In this document: in pieces, positions 1 to 5,617 of the stretch
How positions within the stretch are numbered: position 1 is the first letter of the stretch
Layout: the number at the start of each line of letters is the position of its first letter
Source of the DNA: Bacteroidales bacterium UBA932
GTDB taxonomy: Bacteria > Bacteroidota > Bacteroidia > Bacteroidales > UBA932
Assembly: GCA_002293585.1 (NCBI GenBank)
Contig: DBDM01000052.1
Location: 1-5,617 of the forward strand
Direction: 5' to 3'
DNA length: 5,617 nucleotides
Program-made: the position numbers and the translations under genes
The notes under the pieces: model-generated
Told to the model about the DNA's origin: nothing
Databases searched by the model: none
What the model saw: the letters and a program-made list of their open reading frames with translations, nothing else

Positions 1-1
1 C

Positions 2-196
2 CCTGCCTACCTCCTCCTGATTTTCACCGACGCCCTGCGCAAAACCCGCAACCTGAAAACGGCACTGCTCGCCGTCTGGGCTTCCGTTATACAAATCACG
101 GGCTACGGCTGGGGATTCATAAAGGCCTTTGTGCAAAAAATAATTCTCCGGCGGGGATTGGAAACAACAGAGAAATTAAAAAAGGTGTATAAATGA
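2..196 (+). CDS. Family 2 glycosyltransferase, C-terminal end only (partial, 5' truncated by window)
   Basis: The window opens inside a reading frame of 64 codons that stops at TGA 194-196. The visible tail starts PAYLLLIFTDALRKT, continues through a hydrophobic stretch (about residues 20-34 of the fragment) into GYGWGFIKAF, and ends in a basic segment (RRGLETTEKLKKVYK). A membrane-spanning C-terminus with a GYGxGF motif after an ALRKTRN-type loop is typical of membrane-anchored processive-looking GT2 enzymes in Bacteroidota polysaccharide loci. The catalytic GT-A domain lies upstream and is not visible, so donor and acceptor cannot be inferred. Its stop overlaps the start of the cytidylyltransferase by ATGA (193-196), indicating translational coupling within one operon. 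Family assignment is from recognition of the tail only. Confidence 0.72.
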   Translation, partial: PAYLLLIFTDALRKTRNLKTALLAVWASVIQITGYGWGFIKAFVQKIILRRGLETTEKLKKVYK

Positions 197-885
197 AAAC
201 TATTGCCGTCATATTGGCCGGAGGCGCCGGTAACCGCATGCACAGCGCCCTGCCGAAACAATTTCTCGAACTGGCCGGAAAGCCGGTGATAACCTATAGT
301 ATCAACGCCTTTGAACAACACCCCGGCATTGACGAAATAGCCGTAGTGATTCACCCCGCCTACATGGATGTGTGGGAAAAAATCGCTGCAACACATCAGT
401 GGAAAAAAATCAACAAAGTGCTTGAAGGCGGTGATGAACGCTCCGACTCTACACTGGCAGCATTGCAAGCCTGCGCCGGCCTGAGCGAAGCACACATCCT
501 TTTCCACGATGCCGCCCGTCCGTTCGTAAATCAACGTATCATCAGCGACACATTACAGGCTTTGGAACAATTCAAAGCAGTGACCGTGGCCATTCCCACT
601 GCCGACACCATATTGCAGACCGACAACACGCAAACCACCATTGCACGCATCCCCTCGCGCGCCTTCCTGCGCCGCATGCAAACCCCGCAGGGCTTCCACC
701 TGTCCGTCATCAGCCGGGCTTACGCATTGGCAGCCGATGACCCCTATTTTCAGGCAACCGATGACTGCGGCGTGGTACACAAATACCTTCCCAACGAAAA
801 AATAGGCCTGGTAGAAGGCGAAGAAAATAATTTTAAAATCACCTGGCCCGAAGATTTACAAAGAATGGAGGGCTTACTGAAATGA
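193..885 (+). CDS. IspD/TarI-family cytidylyltransferase (CTP:alditol-phosphate cytidylyltransferase)
   Basis: This 230-residue protein has the usual full length of the IspD/TarI family. Seen in order: the nucleotide-binding loop LAGGAGNRM (8-16) with R15, PKQF with K22, GGDERSDS (79-86), HDAARPF (105-111) with D106 and R109, IPSR (153-156) with R156, TPQGF (164-168), TDD (189-191) and NFKITWPEDL (213-222) with K215. By motif alignment these match the CTP- and substrate-binding residues of E. coli IspD (R20, K27, D106, R109, R157, T189, K213), so the enzyme should be active. IspD makes CDP-methylerythritol for isoprenoids; the related TarI makes CDP-ribitol. Both share these motifs, so substrate cannot be decided here. 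Its place between a GT2 and a flippase favours a role in making a CDP-activated glycan building block, but a true ispD placed here is not excluded. The ATG follows AAAGGTG and overlaps the previous stop; its own stop overlaps wzx at 882-885. Confidence 0.85.
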   Translation: MKTIAVILAGGAGNRMHSALPKQFLELAGKPVITYSINAFEQHPGIDEIAVVIHPAYMDVWEKIAATHQWKKINKVLEGGDERSDSTLAALQACAGLSEAHILFHDAARPFVNQRIISDTLQALEQFKAVTVAIPTADTILQTDNTQTTIARIPSRAFLRRMQTPQGFHLSVISRAYALAADDPYFQATDDCGVVHKYLPNEKIGLVEGEENNFKITWPEDLQRMEGLLK

Positions 886-2321
886 CAGATAACCTCAAAC
901 AAAAAACCATATCGGCCTTGTTATGGAGTTTTGTCGACCGCTTCGGACAGCAGGTTTTATATCTACTTTCAGGCATGGTGTTGGCCCGTATTATTTTGCC
1001 GGAAGAGTATGGAAAGATTGCTGTGTTGACAATTTTTATAGCTATTGCGAACATTCTGTCCGACGGTGGCATGGCAGGGGCTTTGTTCAAAAAAAGAACG
1101 CCGACAAAGCAGGACTATGATACCGTGTTTTTCTTTAATATTATTATTGCATGTATATTATACCTTGTCGTTTTTTTAGCGGCTCCGTGGATAGCACAGT
1201 TCTTTAAAGAACCTGATTTAGCATCGCTTTTGCGAGTACTGCAACTCTCAAGTATTGTAACTGCTTTCGGATTTATTCAACAAACGCAACTTTCTAAAGC
1301 CATTAATATGAAAGCGCTCTCCAAGGTCAATATCGCCGCCTTATTCTTGGCATCTGCCGTGGCAATAGTGATGGCTTTGTATGGCTTTAAGGCATGGGCG
1401 CTGGTTGCACAAACATTAGGCATGGCTGTTTTTCGTACCATTATTTTATGGTTGTTCGGGAAGTGGCGGCCAACATGGGTTTTTAATTTTTCGTCATTGA
1501 AAGAATTTTGGGGCTTCAGCGCCAAAATGATGATGGTGTCGTTGCTGAATAGCATGTCGAATAACATCTATTCATTATTCATTAAAAAAAATTATTCCTT
1601 CACATTAGCCGGCTTCTACGCGCAGGCCTACAAATACCAGGATATACCCTCATTGCTGATTTCCGGCACTTTTCACACGGTAACGCTGCCGGTGCTGGCA
1701 TCGGTTAATCACGACAAGGAACGTATGGAACGTATATTCCGCAAAAATATAAAAAGCATGGCATTCGTTATATTTCCTGTCATGTTTTTACTTTCCATAG
1801 TGGCAAAACCCCTGATTGTACTGTTGCTGTCGGACGTGTGGCTGCCTTCGGCGCCCATGTTCCAAGTGCTTTGCGTGGCCGGTGCTTTCTTGTCGTTCAC
1901 AGTCATTGCCTGCGATGTATTTATTGCTACAGGCCGCTCGGATTGGTATCTGACATACGAAATTATTCGTAAGTTAATGTTATTCGGCGGTATTTTCTGT
2001 TGTTATTCGTATGGTATCATGGCCCTATGCTACCTGTGGCTGGCTTATAGTGTATTGTCGCTGCTGCTGTCGCTGGTTTTTACAGGGAAGATGATTACCT
2101 ACGGCCTGCGAAAATTTATAACCGATAGCGGCGTGTATTTATTATTGGCGCTACTGTTGTCGGGAGCCGTTTACCTGTGGTGTTTCGCCATCGACAATAT
2201 GTATGTGTTGGGCATGGTGCAAGTGGGTTCATTCGCACTGGCCTATTTAGCTGTTTGTAAATGGCTGCACGTTGACGAAATAAAAGAATTGATGTTGTTA
2301 GTAAAAAACAATGATGATTAA
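882..2321 (+). CDS. wzx: Lipopolysaccharide/polysaccharide flippase, WzxC type (MOP superfamily, PST family)
   Basis: This 479-residue, strongly hydrophobic protein has about 12-14 predicted membrane segments (for example around 23-37, 44-60, 84-103, 150-168, 171-192, 293-317, 325-347, 366-385, 387-401, 417-436 and 441-458). The N-terminus is typical of WzxC-like lipopolysaccharide biosynthesis proteins: KTISALLWSFVDR, then LARIILPEEYG (34-44), then an SDGGMAGAL segment (60-68). Known family members move undecaprenyl-linked oligosaccharide repeat units across the inner membrane for Wzy-dependent polymerisation. The length is normal and no frameshift is seen. The start ATG overlaps the cytidylyltransferase stop; a GGAGG lies 9-10 bases upstream, inside that gene. 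Base composition drops in parts (about 37% GC at 1141-1200 versus over 50% in sampled parts of the preceding gene), common for flippase genes. The symbol wzx is by function class, not orthology. The gene converges with the GT14 gene; stop codons interlock at TTAA 2318-2321. Confidence 0.9.
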   Translation: MTDNLKQKTISALLWSFVDRFGQQVLYLLSGMVLARIILPEEYGKIAVLTIFIAIANILSDGGMAGALFKKRTPTKQDYDTVFFFNIIIACILYLVVFLAAPWIAQFFKEPDLASLLRVLQLSSIVTAFGFIQQTQLSKAINMKALSKVNIAALFLASAVAIVMALYGFKAWALVAQTLGMAVFRTIILWLFGKWRPTWVFNFSSLKEFWGFSAKMMMVSLLNSMSNNIYSLFIKKNYSFTLAGFYAQAYKYQDIPSLLISGTFHTVTLPVLASVNHDKERMERIFRKNIKSMAFVIFPVMFLLSIVAKPLIVLLLSDVWLPSAPMFQVLCVAGAFLSFTVIACDVFIATGRSDWYLTYEIIRKLMLFGGIFCCYSYGIMALCYLWLAYSVLSLLLSLVFTGKMITYGLRKFITDSGVYLLLALLLSGAVYLWCFAIDNMYVLGMVQVGSFALAYLAVCKWLHVDEIKELMLLVKNNDD

Positions 2322-3238
2322 GCACCTTGTTCTTTGGCCATTTCGATTTGCTGTATAAGCGTGTCGGATATGCCGGTACGTGCTTTTCTGAAAAATGGGG
2401 TATTACTTTTCATCAATAGATCAAAATCATTAACCGTAAACACCTTTATGGCGCTGTTGTATTCAATATAATGTAGCGGCGTCACGGCTTTTAAGCCCTG
2501 GTAGGTACCTTCATCATTAAATAACAAGGCATGCTTTGCAAAGGAAGAATTAAATACAATAGTTTGTGTCACCATTTCGCTGGCTACATACGAATATTTA
2601 AAATAGCGCATGAGGGCGTGTTCCGTTTTCATTTTCTCAAGCACGTACTTTGCACAGTCGTTGGTCAGCGCCCAATAATCCGACCCGGAGTAAACAGCAC
2701 ACATTTTCCCCTCTATGGGAACTTCGAGTTGCTTTTGAATAGTGAATGCCTTGAGTAAAAAAGTGGCAATTTTAAAAACAGGCCGCAGGCATTTCACATA
2801 AGTATCCCTGAAATAATAATGCCGGCAACGGTTTTTTTGCCGTTCAAAGGCGGAAGTGGAAATATTACGCGCTGCAATGTATTCCCGTTGAGGATGTGCT
2901 GCAAAATAACGTTTTATCGCTTCGTTAGTCCATAACGGATAGTCCATGCCGCTTAAACACACAAACCTGTCGTAATGCCTGCCTGAATTTAATGAAGAAG
3001 AAAGCAATTCCTGCTGGTAGCGTACCTGTGCAAAACTACCCCAAAAAACCCGGAATCTTTTCTTTATAAAAAATATATTAGACTTATTCCCCAGCGCAGC
3101 AATAAAAGGTTGTATGTTCACCCGGCGGTCAATATGCAGGTAAAAATCAACCGTTCCTTCATCCAATGCGGTGATAAGTCTTTGTAATTGTACGGCATCG
3201 CTATAAGCAGATATGAGGTAAGCTATATTCAATTTCAT
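2318..3238 (-). CDS. GT14 family glycosyltransferase (core-2/I-branching 'Branch' domain, beta-1,6-GlcNAc-transferase-like)
   Basis: This 306-residue protein spans one Branch domain, the usual length of bacterial members. Motifs in order: MKLNIAYLISAYSD at the N-terminus, HID (35-37), WGSFAQV (66-72), LSGMDYPL (95-102), GSDYWALT (185-192), a SEMVTQT segment (220-226) whose E221 sits where the family has its catalytic acidic residue, and FFRKA (282-286). Characterised GT14 animal enzymes add beta-1,6-GlcNAc branches or xylose using UDP-sugars without a DxD metal motif; none is seen here either. The bacterial substrate is unknown, so a branching or side-chain sugar is only an inference. No signal peptide or membrane segment is evident, fitting a cytoplasmic enzyme. 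It is the second gene of a minus-strand pair, 24 bp after the GT8 gene, and that gap holds an AATTTTGACAAAATT dyad right before its ATG. No Shine-Dalgarno is present. The MKL start is favoured because it begins the conserved domain and an AT-rich spacer precedes it. Confidence 0.87.
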   Translation of the reverse strand: MKLNIAYLISAYSDAVQLQRLITALDEGTVDFYLHIDRRVNIQPFIAALGNKSNIFFIKKRFRVFWGSFAQVRYQQELLSSSLNSGRHYDRFVCLSGMDYPLWTNEAIKRYFAAHPQREYIAARNISTSAFERQKNRCRHYYFRDTYVKCLRPVFKIATFLLKAFTIQKQLEVPIEGKMCAVYSGSDYWALTNDCAKYVLEKMKTEHALMRYFKYSYVASEMVTQTIVFNSSFAKHALLFNDEGTYQGLKAVTPLHYIEYNSAIKVFTVNDFDLLMKSNTPFFRKARTGISDTLIQQIEMAKEQGA

Positions 3239-3262
3239 ATAATTTTGACAAAATTTTCGCGC
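3239..3262. repeat. GT8-GT14 intergenic gap with TTTGACAAA dyad, copy A
   Basis: The 24-bp gap contains AATTTTGACAAAATT at 3241-3255, an odd-length palindrome with perfect 7-bp arms around the central A at 3248. Its 9-bp core TTTGACAAA (3244-3252) is shared with two copies before the GT8 and sugar-transferase genes. On the minus strand the core ends six bases before the GT14 ATG. Read toward GT14 it gives AAATTTTG, one mismatch from the Bacteroidota -7 box TAnnTTTG. It could be an internal promoter, an operator, or simply AT-rich initiation sequence. The dyad is seen directly; the function is inferred. Confidence 0.45.
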
Positions 3263-4279
3263 TTATTTACCTATTGTTTTTTTGAACGCTTTTTTCACCG
3301 GTGAAGGAAGTAAAGTGCCCCATTTCTTCTTAACGGACAAGGGAATATTCCTGTCGATTTTTCTTCCGATCAACCACCATATTTTTTGCCATAATTTGCC
3401 CGGCGATTTGTCCTGCGGCCGGAAATCCTTGAATGGGGTTAATTTCAGGTAACGCCGCCATAGCCTGGTTTTCGGGTGAAAGGAGCAGTAGTGCCAGGGT
3501 TTTACCGACCCGATGTAGTGAATAATCACAGGATGATGTCGGGCTGCATATATTTCTTCGCGTGTCCATAATTGCCGGACAATATCCGGTTCCACCTGAT
3601 AGTTGAAATTATATACCGGCGGAAGGTCATATACCCGGCCTTTCAACACGGCATTCACGATGTCTTGGTCAGACCAGCGGATAAGTTCGGGATGTGCAAG
3701 GGCAAAGGAAAAATAACCGGCAACAATATGGTCTTCCCGCATTTTTGCAATATTCATCAACATTACTCCCGCACCGAAATAAGATAAAGGCGGATGAATG
3801 CCCAAATTATTGAGATGCAGTTGTATCATTGGGTTATCCGGAGCGTAGATATTGATGGTATCTTTTACAGCGGCGGCATAGTAACCGGAAATAGCTGTTT
3901 GGTATAAGTCCAACAGGTCACCGGAAACAATGATATCGGCATCAAGGTATAATATCTTGGATATGGAAGGAGGTAATAAATCGGGCAATAATAATCTTAA
4001 ATAGGTGCTTTTGGAATGCCGGAGTTCCGGGTAAGCGGCCAATTGCTCATCTGAAACAGGGATTTTGCGGAACTGATGCCCGTGATCAACGGTATATGTT
4101 TCCCAAAAACGAAGATCTTTTTCAGCAGTACGGCTCAATAAGTATAGCAGGTTAACCGACAAGGCGGCGTGGCTGTTATTTTCAAATAGCGACTTTAGCA
4201 GCACAGTGGTTGGGACAAGATAATTGGAATCACTTGCAATGGCAATTTCTATAACCGGTTGATGCGACATATCTTTCAT
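3263..4279 (-). CDS. GT8 family glycosyltransferase (LgtC/RfaJ-like, retaining alpha-glycosyltransferase)
   Basis: From the ATG at 4277-4279 the protein has 338 residues. GT8 motifs appear in order: an IEIAIASDSNYLVPT start strand (10-24), SKSTYLRLLLPDLLP (90-104), ILYLDADIIVSGDL with the DxD motif DAD at 113-115, YFGAGVMLMN (167-176), WSDQDIVNAV (202-211) and HYIGSVKPW (254-262), whose H254 matches the metal-binding histidine after the DxD in LgtC. Known GT8 enzymes transfer glucose or galactose from UDP-sugars with retention; the exact sugar is not predictable here. The tail (about 292-338) is basic and aromatic (KLWQKIWWLIGRKI), suggesting peripheral membrane binding as in LgtC. Start choice: the frame stays open upstream to 4363, but that crosses the promoter region and the divergent gene. 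The ATG at 4279 or the in-frame ATG at 4270 (MSHQ, 335 residues) fits the domain boundary. A -7 box match lies only 8 bases before 4279, which slightly favours 4270. Confidence 0.88.
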   Translation of the reverse strand: MKDMSHQPVIEIAIASDSNYLVPTTVLLKSLFENNSHAALSVNLLYLLSRTAEKDLRFWETYTVDHGHQFRKIPVSDEQLAAYPELRHSKSTYLRLLLPDLLPPSISKILYLDADIIVSGDLLDLYQTAISGYYAAAVKDTINIYAPDNPMIQLHLNNLGIHPPLSYFGAGVMLMNIAKMREDHIVAGYFSFALAHPELIRWSDQDIVNAVLKGRVYDLPPVYNFNYQVEPDIVRQLWTREEIYAARHHPVIIHYIGSVKPWHYCSFHPKTRLWRRYLKLTPFKDFRPQDKSPGKLWQKIWWLIGRKIDRNIPLSVKKKWGTLLPSPVKKAFKKTIGK

Positions 4280-4281
4280 AT

Positions 4282-4292
4282 ATTTGACAAAT
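4282..4292. repeat. ATTTGACAAAT dyad, copy B
   Basis: This 11-base near-palindrome has 5-bp arms around a central A at 4287. It is identical to copy C, 39 bp downstream. It sits 3 bases from the GT8 ATG at 4279 and is part of the overlapping -7 box matches on both strands. It may be an operator or a two-way promoter element; only the sequence identity is directly seen. Confidence 0.5.
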
Positions 4293-4320
4293 TTAGTGAA
4301 AATCGCCGAAAATTCAGTAC

Positions 4321-4331
4321 ATTTGACAAAT
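4321..4331. repeat. ATTTGACAAAT dyad, copy C
   Basis: This is the second identical 11-base copy, centred on 4326 and ending 12 bases before the ATG of the plus-strand sugar transferase. Its left half forms the TTTG of the plus-strand -7 box match TACATTTG (4318-4325), which would give a leader of roughly 10 bases. On the minus strand it gives AATATTTG, one mismatch from the box. Confidence 0.5.
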
Positions 4332-4343
4332 ATTTCAATTAGC

Positions 4344-5255
4344 ATGACTACCTTAGCGCCCATAGTGCTGTTTGTTTATAACCGTCCCGGCCATTTGGAA
4401 CGGACACTCCGGTATTTGGCGGCCAATACGCTGGCGCCTGCCTCCGACCTGTTCATTTTTTCCGACGGCGCGAAGACAAGTAAAGATGCAGAGAAAGTGG
4501 CCTCCGTGCGTGCGATGAGCCATGCCGCCAACGGCTTTAAATCGGTAAAAGTGATTGAACGCGAAAAAAATATGGGGCTGGCGGCCTCCGTTATCGAGGG
4601 CGTTACGGCATTGGTGAATGAATACGGCAAAGTTATTGTGCTGGAAGATGATTTGGAATCGTCGCCCTACCTGCTGCAATATATGAATGATGCGCTGAAT
4701 GCTTATGAAAACAACGAACAGGTGATGCACATCGGCGCTTATATGTATCCGGTGAGCCCCGAAGGCCTGCCCGAAACATTTTTTTGCCGATTGGTAACTT
4801 CCTGGGGATGGGCGACATGGAAAAGGGCATGGCGGCATTTTGAAGAGGATATTGAAACACTGAACAGCCGGTTTGACCGGGAAAAAATTCATGCTTTTTC
4901 AATGGACGGAACGGAAAATTTCTGGAAGATATTTCAGGAATTCCGTGCCGGAAAAAATAATTCATGGGCCACACGCTGGTATGCCAGTGTCTTTTTACGC
5001 CATGGCATAGCCCTTCACCCGGCACGGTCGATGGTGAACAACATAGGCCACGACGCTTCCGGCACCCATTCGGGAGTTTCCGATATGTACACGGTGAAAT
5101 TGGCGACCCAACCGGTGCATTTTTTTTCCGCTGATATACGCGAAAATGAAGAAGCAGTGAAGCGCATGAAACATTTCTTCCGTACGCGTAAAGGTTCATG
5201 GCTGCAACGCGGCAAAAGATTTTTAATGACCCGGCTAAAAAAAGTGGGACAATGA
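4344..5255 (+). CDS. GT2-like sugar transferase (EDD / WGWATW family), Bacteroidota polysaccharide loci
   Basis: This 303-residue protein starts MTTLAPIVLFVYNRP and belongs to a glycosyltransferase family common in Bacteroidota capsule and LPS clusters. Visible motifs: VLFVYNRPGH (8-17), IFSDG (38-42), NMGLA (76-80), VIVLEDDL (97-104) with the DxD-like EDD at 101-103, SWGWATWKRAW (153-163), NSWATRWYAS (206-215) and NIGHDASGTH (233-242). The GT-A fold with EDD implies a metal-dependent nucleotide-sugar donor; donor and acceptor are unknown. The tail (about 270-303) is basic and could touch the membrane; there is no signal peptide. A TTG at 4284 would add 20 residues, but these run through the promoter region and precede the conserved start, so the ATG at 4344 is chosen. 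The gene diverges from GT8 and its stop overlaps the following GT4 start by ATGA (5252-5255). Confidence 0.86.
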   Translation: MTTLAPIVLFVYNRPGHLERTLRYLAANTLAPASDLFIFSDGAKTSKDAEKVASVRAMSHAANGFKSVKVIEREKNMGLAASVIEGVTALVNEYGKVIVLEDDLESSPYLLQYMNDALNAYENNEQVMHIGAYMYPVSPEGLPETFFCRLVTSWGWATWKRAWRHFEEDIETLNSRFDREKIHAFSMDGTENFWKIFQEFRAGKNNSWATRWYASVFLRHGIALHPARSMVNNIGHDASGTHSGVSDMYTVKLATQPVHFFSADIRENEEAVKRMKHFFRTRKGSWLQRGKRFLMTRLKKVGQ

Positions 5256-5617
5256 AAATTGTAATCCTCAATACCTCCGAACGCACCGGCGGGGCGGCGA
5301 TAGCCGCCCATCGCCTGATGAAAGCCATTTCCAAAAGCGGGCATGAAGTGCACATGCTGGTGCGCGACAGGCAAACAGATGACCCGCGGGTAGTGAGTAT
5401 CAATACCGGATTTTTTACGCGAAAAATCAACCGGCTGCGCTTTATTTGGGAGCGTTTGGTGATATTTGCCCATAACAGGTGGAGTAAAAAAAATCTTTTT
5501 GCCGTTTCCATCGCCAATACGGGAACAAATATCAGCAGGCACCCTTTGGTGAAAGAGGCAGATATTATCCACCTGCACTGGATTAATCAGGGATTTTTAT
5601 CGCTGAAAAATATCCGG
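5252..5617 (+). CDS. Family 4 glycosyltransferase, N-terminal part (partial, 3' truncated by window)
   Basis: The first 122 residues are visible; the frame is still open at the window end. The start MKIVILNTSERTGGAAIAAHRL carries the GGAA turn (13-16) of the GT4 N-terminal Rossmann half, followed by GHEVHMLVRDR (30-40) and ADIIHLHWINQGFLS (103-117). The last motif is typical of Bacteroidota GT4 enzymes in which a WTxHD-type segment follows, which would lie just outside the window. Such retaining GT-B enzymes use nucleotide sugars in the cytoplasm to extend the repeat unit. The catalytic C-terminal half (E-x7-E region) is missing, so the sugar cannot be guessed. The ATG overlaps the preceding stop, indicating translational coupling to the sugar transferase. 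Confidence 0.85.
   Translation, partial: MKIVILNTSERTGGAAIAAHRLMKAISKSGHEVHMLVRDRQTDDPRVVSINTGFFTRKINRLRFIWERLVIFAHNRWSKKNLFAVSIANTGTNISRHPLVKEADIIHLHWINQGFLSLKNIR

Larger units (their letters stand above)
4280..4343. promoter_or_regulatory. Divergent promoter region between GT8 (minus) and the sugar-transferase (plus)
   Basis: These 64 AT-rich bases separate the two divergent start codons, so promoters for both directions should lie here. Perfect matches to the Bacteroidota -7 box TAnnTTTG are present: TATATTTG at 4279-4286 and TACATTTG at 4318-4325 on the plus strand, and TAAATTTG on the minus strand (complement of 4288-4295). The -33 TTTG boxes are weak: GTTG at 4258-4261 (17-bp spacer) for the first plus box, TTAG at 4293-4296 (21-bp spacer) for the second, and ACTG (complement of 4315-4318, 19-bp spacer) for the minus box. 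Neither downstream gene has a Shine-Dalgarno sequence. Motif matches are seen; promoter activity is inferred. Confidence 0.6.

Noticed and set aside
103..534. Minus-strand open frame of 143 codons opposite the GT2 end and cytidylyltransferase
   Set aside because: It is opposite conserved IspD/TarI motifs and crosses the coupled ATGA junction; no motif of its own.
1026..1050. TTGACA followed by an AT-rich stretch in wzx resembling a sigma-70 promoter
   Set aside because: It is inside conserved codons of the flippase (LTIFIAI) with no downstream plus-strand gene start nearby, and the TTGACA consensus is not the Bacteroidota one.
2824..2844. Small hairpin with a T7 loop (AACGG ... CCGTT) inside GT14
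   Set aside because: Only a 5-bp stem, located in the middle of a coding region with no T-run after it; likely chance.
3294..3305. Perfect 12-bp palindrome TTCACCGGTGAA near the GT8 3' end as a terminator
   Set aside because: It has no loop and is not followed by a T-run on the GT8 sense strand (A-run instead), and it encodes in-frame residues of GT8.
4284..4343. TTG start giving the sugar transferase 20 more residues
   Set aside because: These codons are the AT-rich intergenic region with both dyad copies; the conserved N-terminus APIVLFVYNRP begins only after the ATG at 4344.
4280..4363. 28-residue N-terminal extension of GT8
   Set aside because: The extension (from 4363) would run through the promoter-like region and overlap the divergent gene's first codons, and nothing in GT8 proteins matches it.
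4353..4892. Minus-strand open frame of 179 codons opposite the sugar transferase
   Set aside because: Composition is rich in F, H, Q and C with no recognisable domain, and the opposite strand encodes conserved GT motifs (VLEDDL, WGWATW).
4633..5517. Long open frame on the minus strand (294 codons) across the sugar-transferase and GT4 genes
   Set aside because: It lies opposite two well-recognised plus-strand proteins, shows no family motif, and spans their overlap; it is an antisense shadow of coding sequence.

Overview
The window is part of a surface-polysaccharide (capsule, O-antigen or exopolysaccharide) biosynthesis cluster, almost certainly from a member of the Bacteroidota. This rests on the protein families (a GT2 tail ending in a GYGWGF membrane region, a WzxC-type flippase, a GT14 'Branch' enzyme, the EDD/WGWATW sugar transferase family and a GGAA-type GT4), the general lack of Shine-Dalgarno sequences, and perfect matches to the Bacteroidota -7 promoter box TAnnTTTG. 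The order or genus cannot be resolved from the sequence. No housekeeping, RNA, phage or insertion-sequence genes are visible.

Layout: (1) 2-2321, plus strand: the 3' end of a GT2 glycosyltransferase, an IspD/TarI-type cytidylyltransferase and a Wzx flippase. They are chained by ATGA start/stop overlaps at 193-196 and 882-885 and are clearly one transcription unit. (2) 2318-4279, minus strand: a GT8 glycosyltransferase followed after 24 bp by a GT14 (core-2/I-branching type) glycosyltransferase. This pair converges on the flippase, and the two stop codons share the palindrome TTAA at 2318-2321. (3) 4280-4343: a 64-bp AT-rich divergent promoter region holding two identical copies of ATTTGACAAAT; a related element lies in the GT8-GT14 gap. 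(4) 4344-5617, plus strand: a complete EDD/WGWATW sugar transferase, then by another ATGA overlap (5252-5255) the first 122 codons of a GT4 glycosyltransferase that runs off the end.

Working together: the GTs would assemble a repeat unit on a lipid carrier at the cytoplasmic face of the inner membrane. The cytidylyltransferase would supply a CDP-activated building block (or MEP-derived precursor for the polyprenyl carrier), and Wzx would flip the lipid-linked unit to the periplasm. A polymerase, an initiating sugar-phosphate transferase and export genes are not in the window.

The most interesting points are the inverted GT8-GT14 pair inside an otherwise plus-strand operon, the recurring TTTGACAAA dyad just upstream of three GT genes (one copy reads as a -7 box on both strands), and the cytidylyltransferase without a visible partner enzyme. 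I do not see a clearly new system. There is no gene-free stretch over 300 bases; the longest intergenic stretch is 64 bp.
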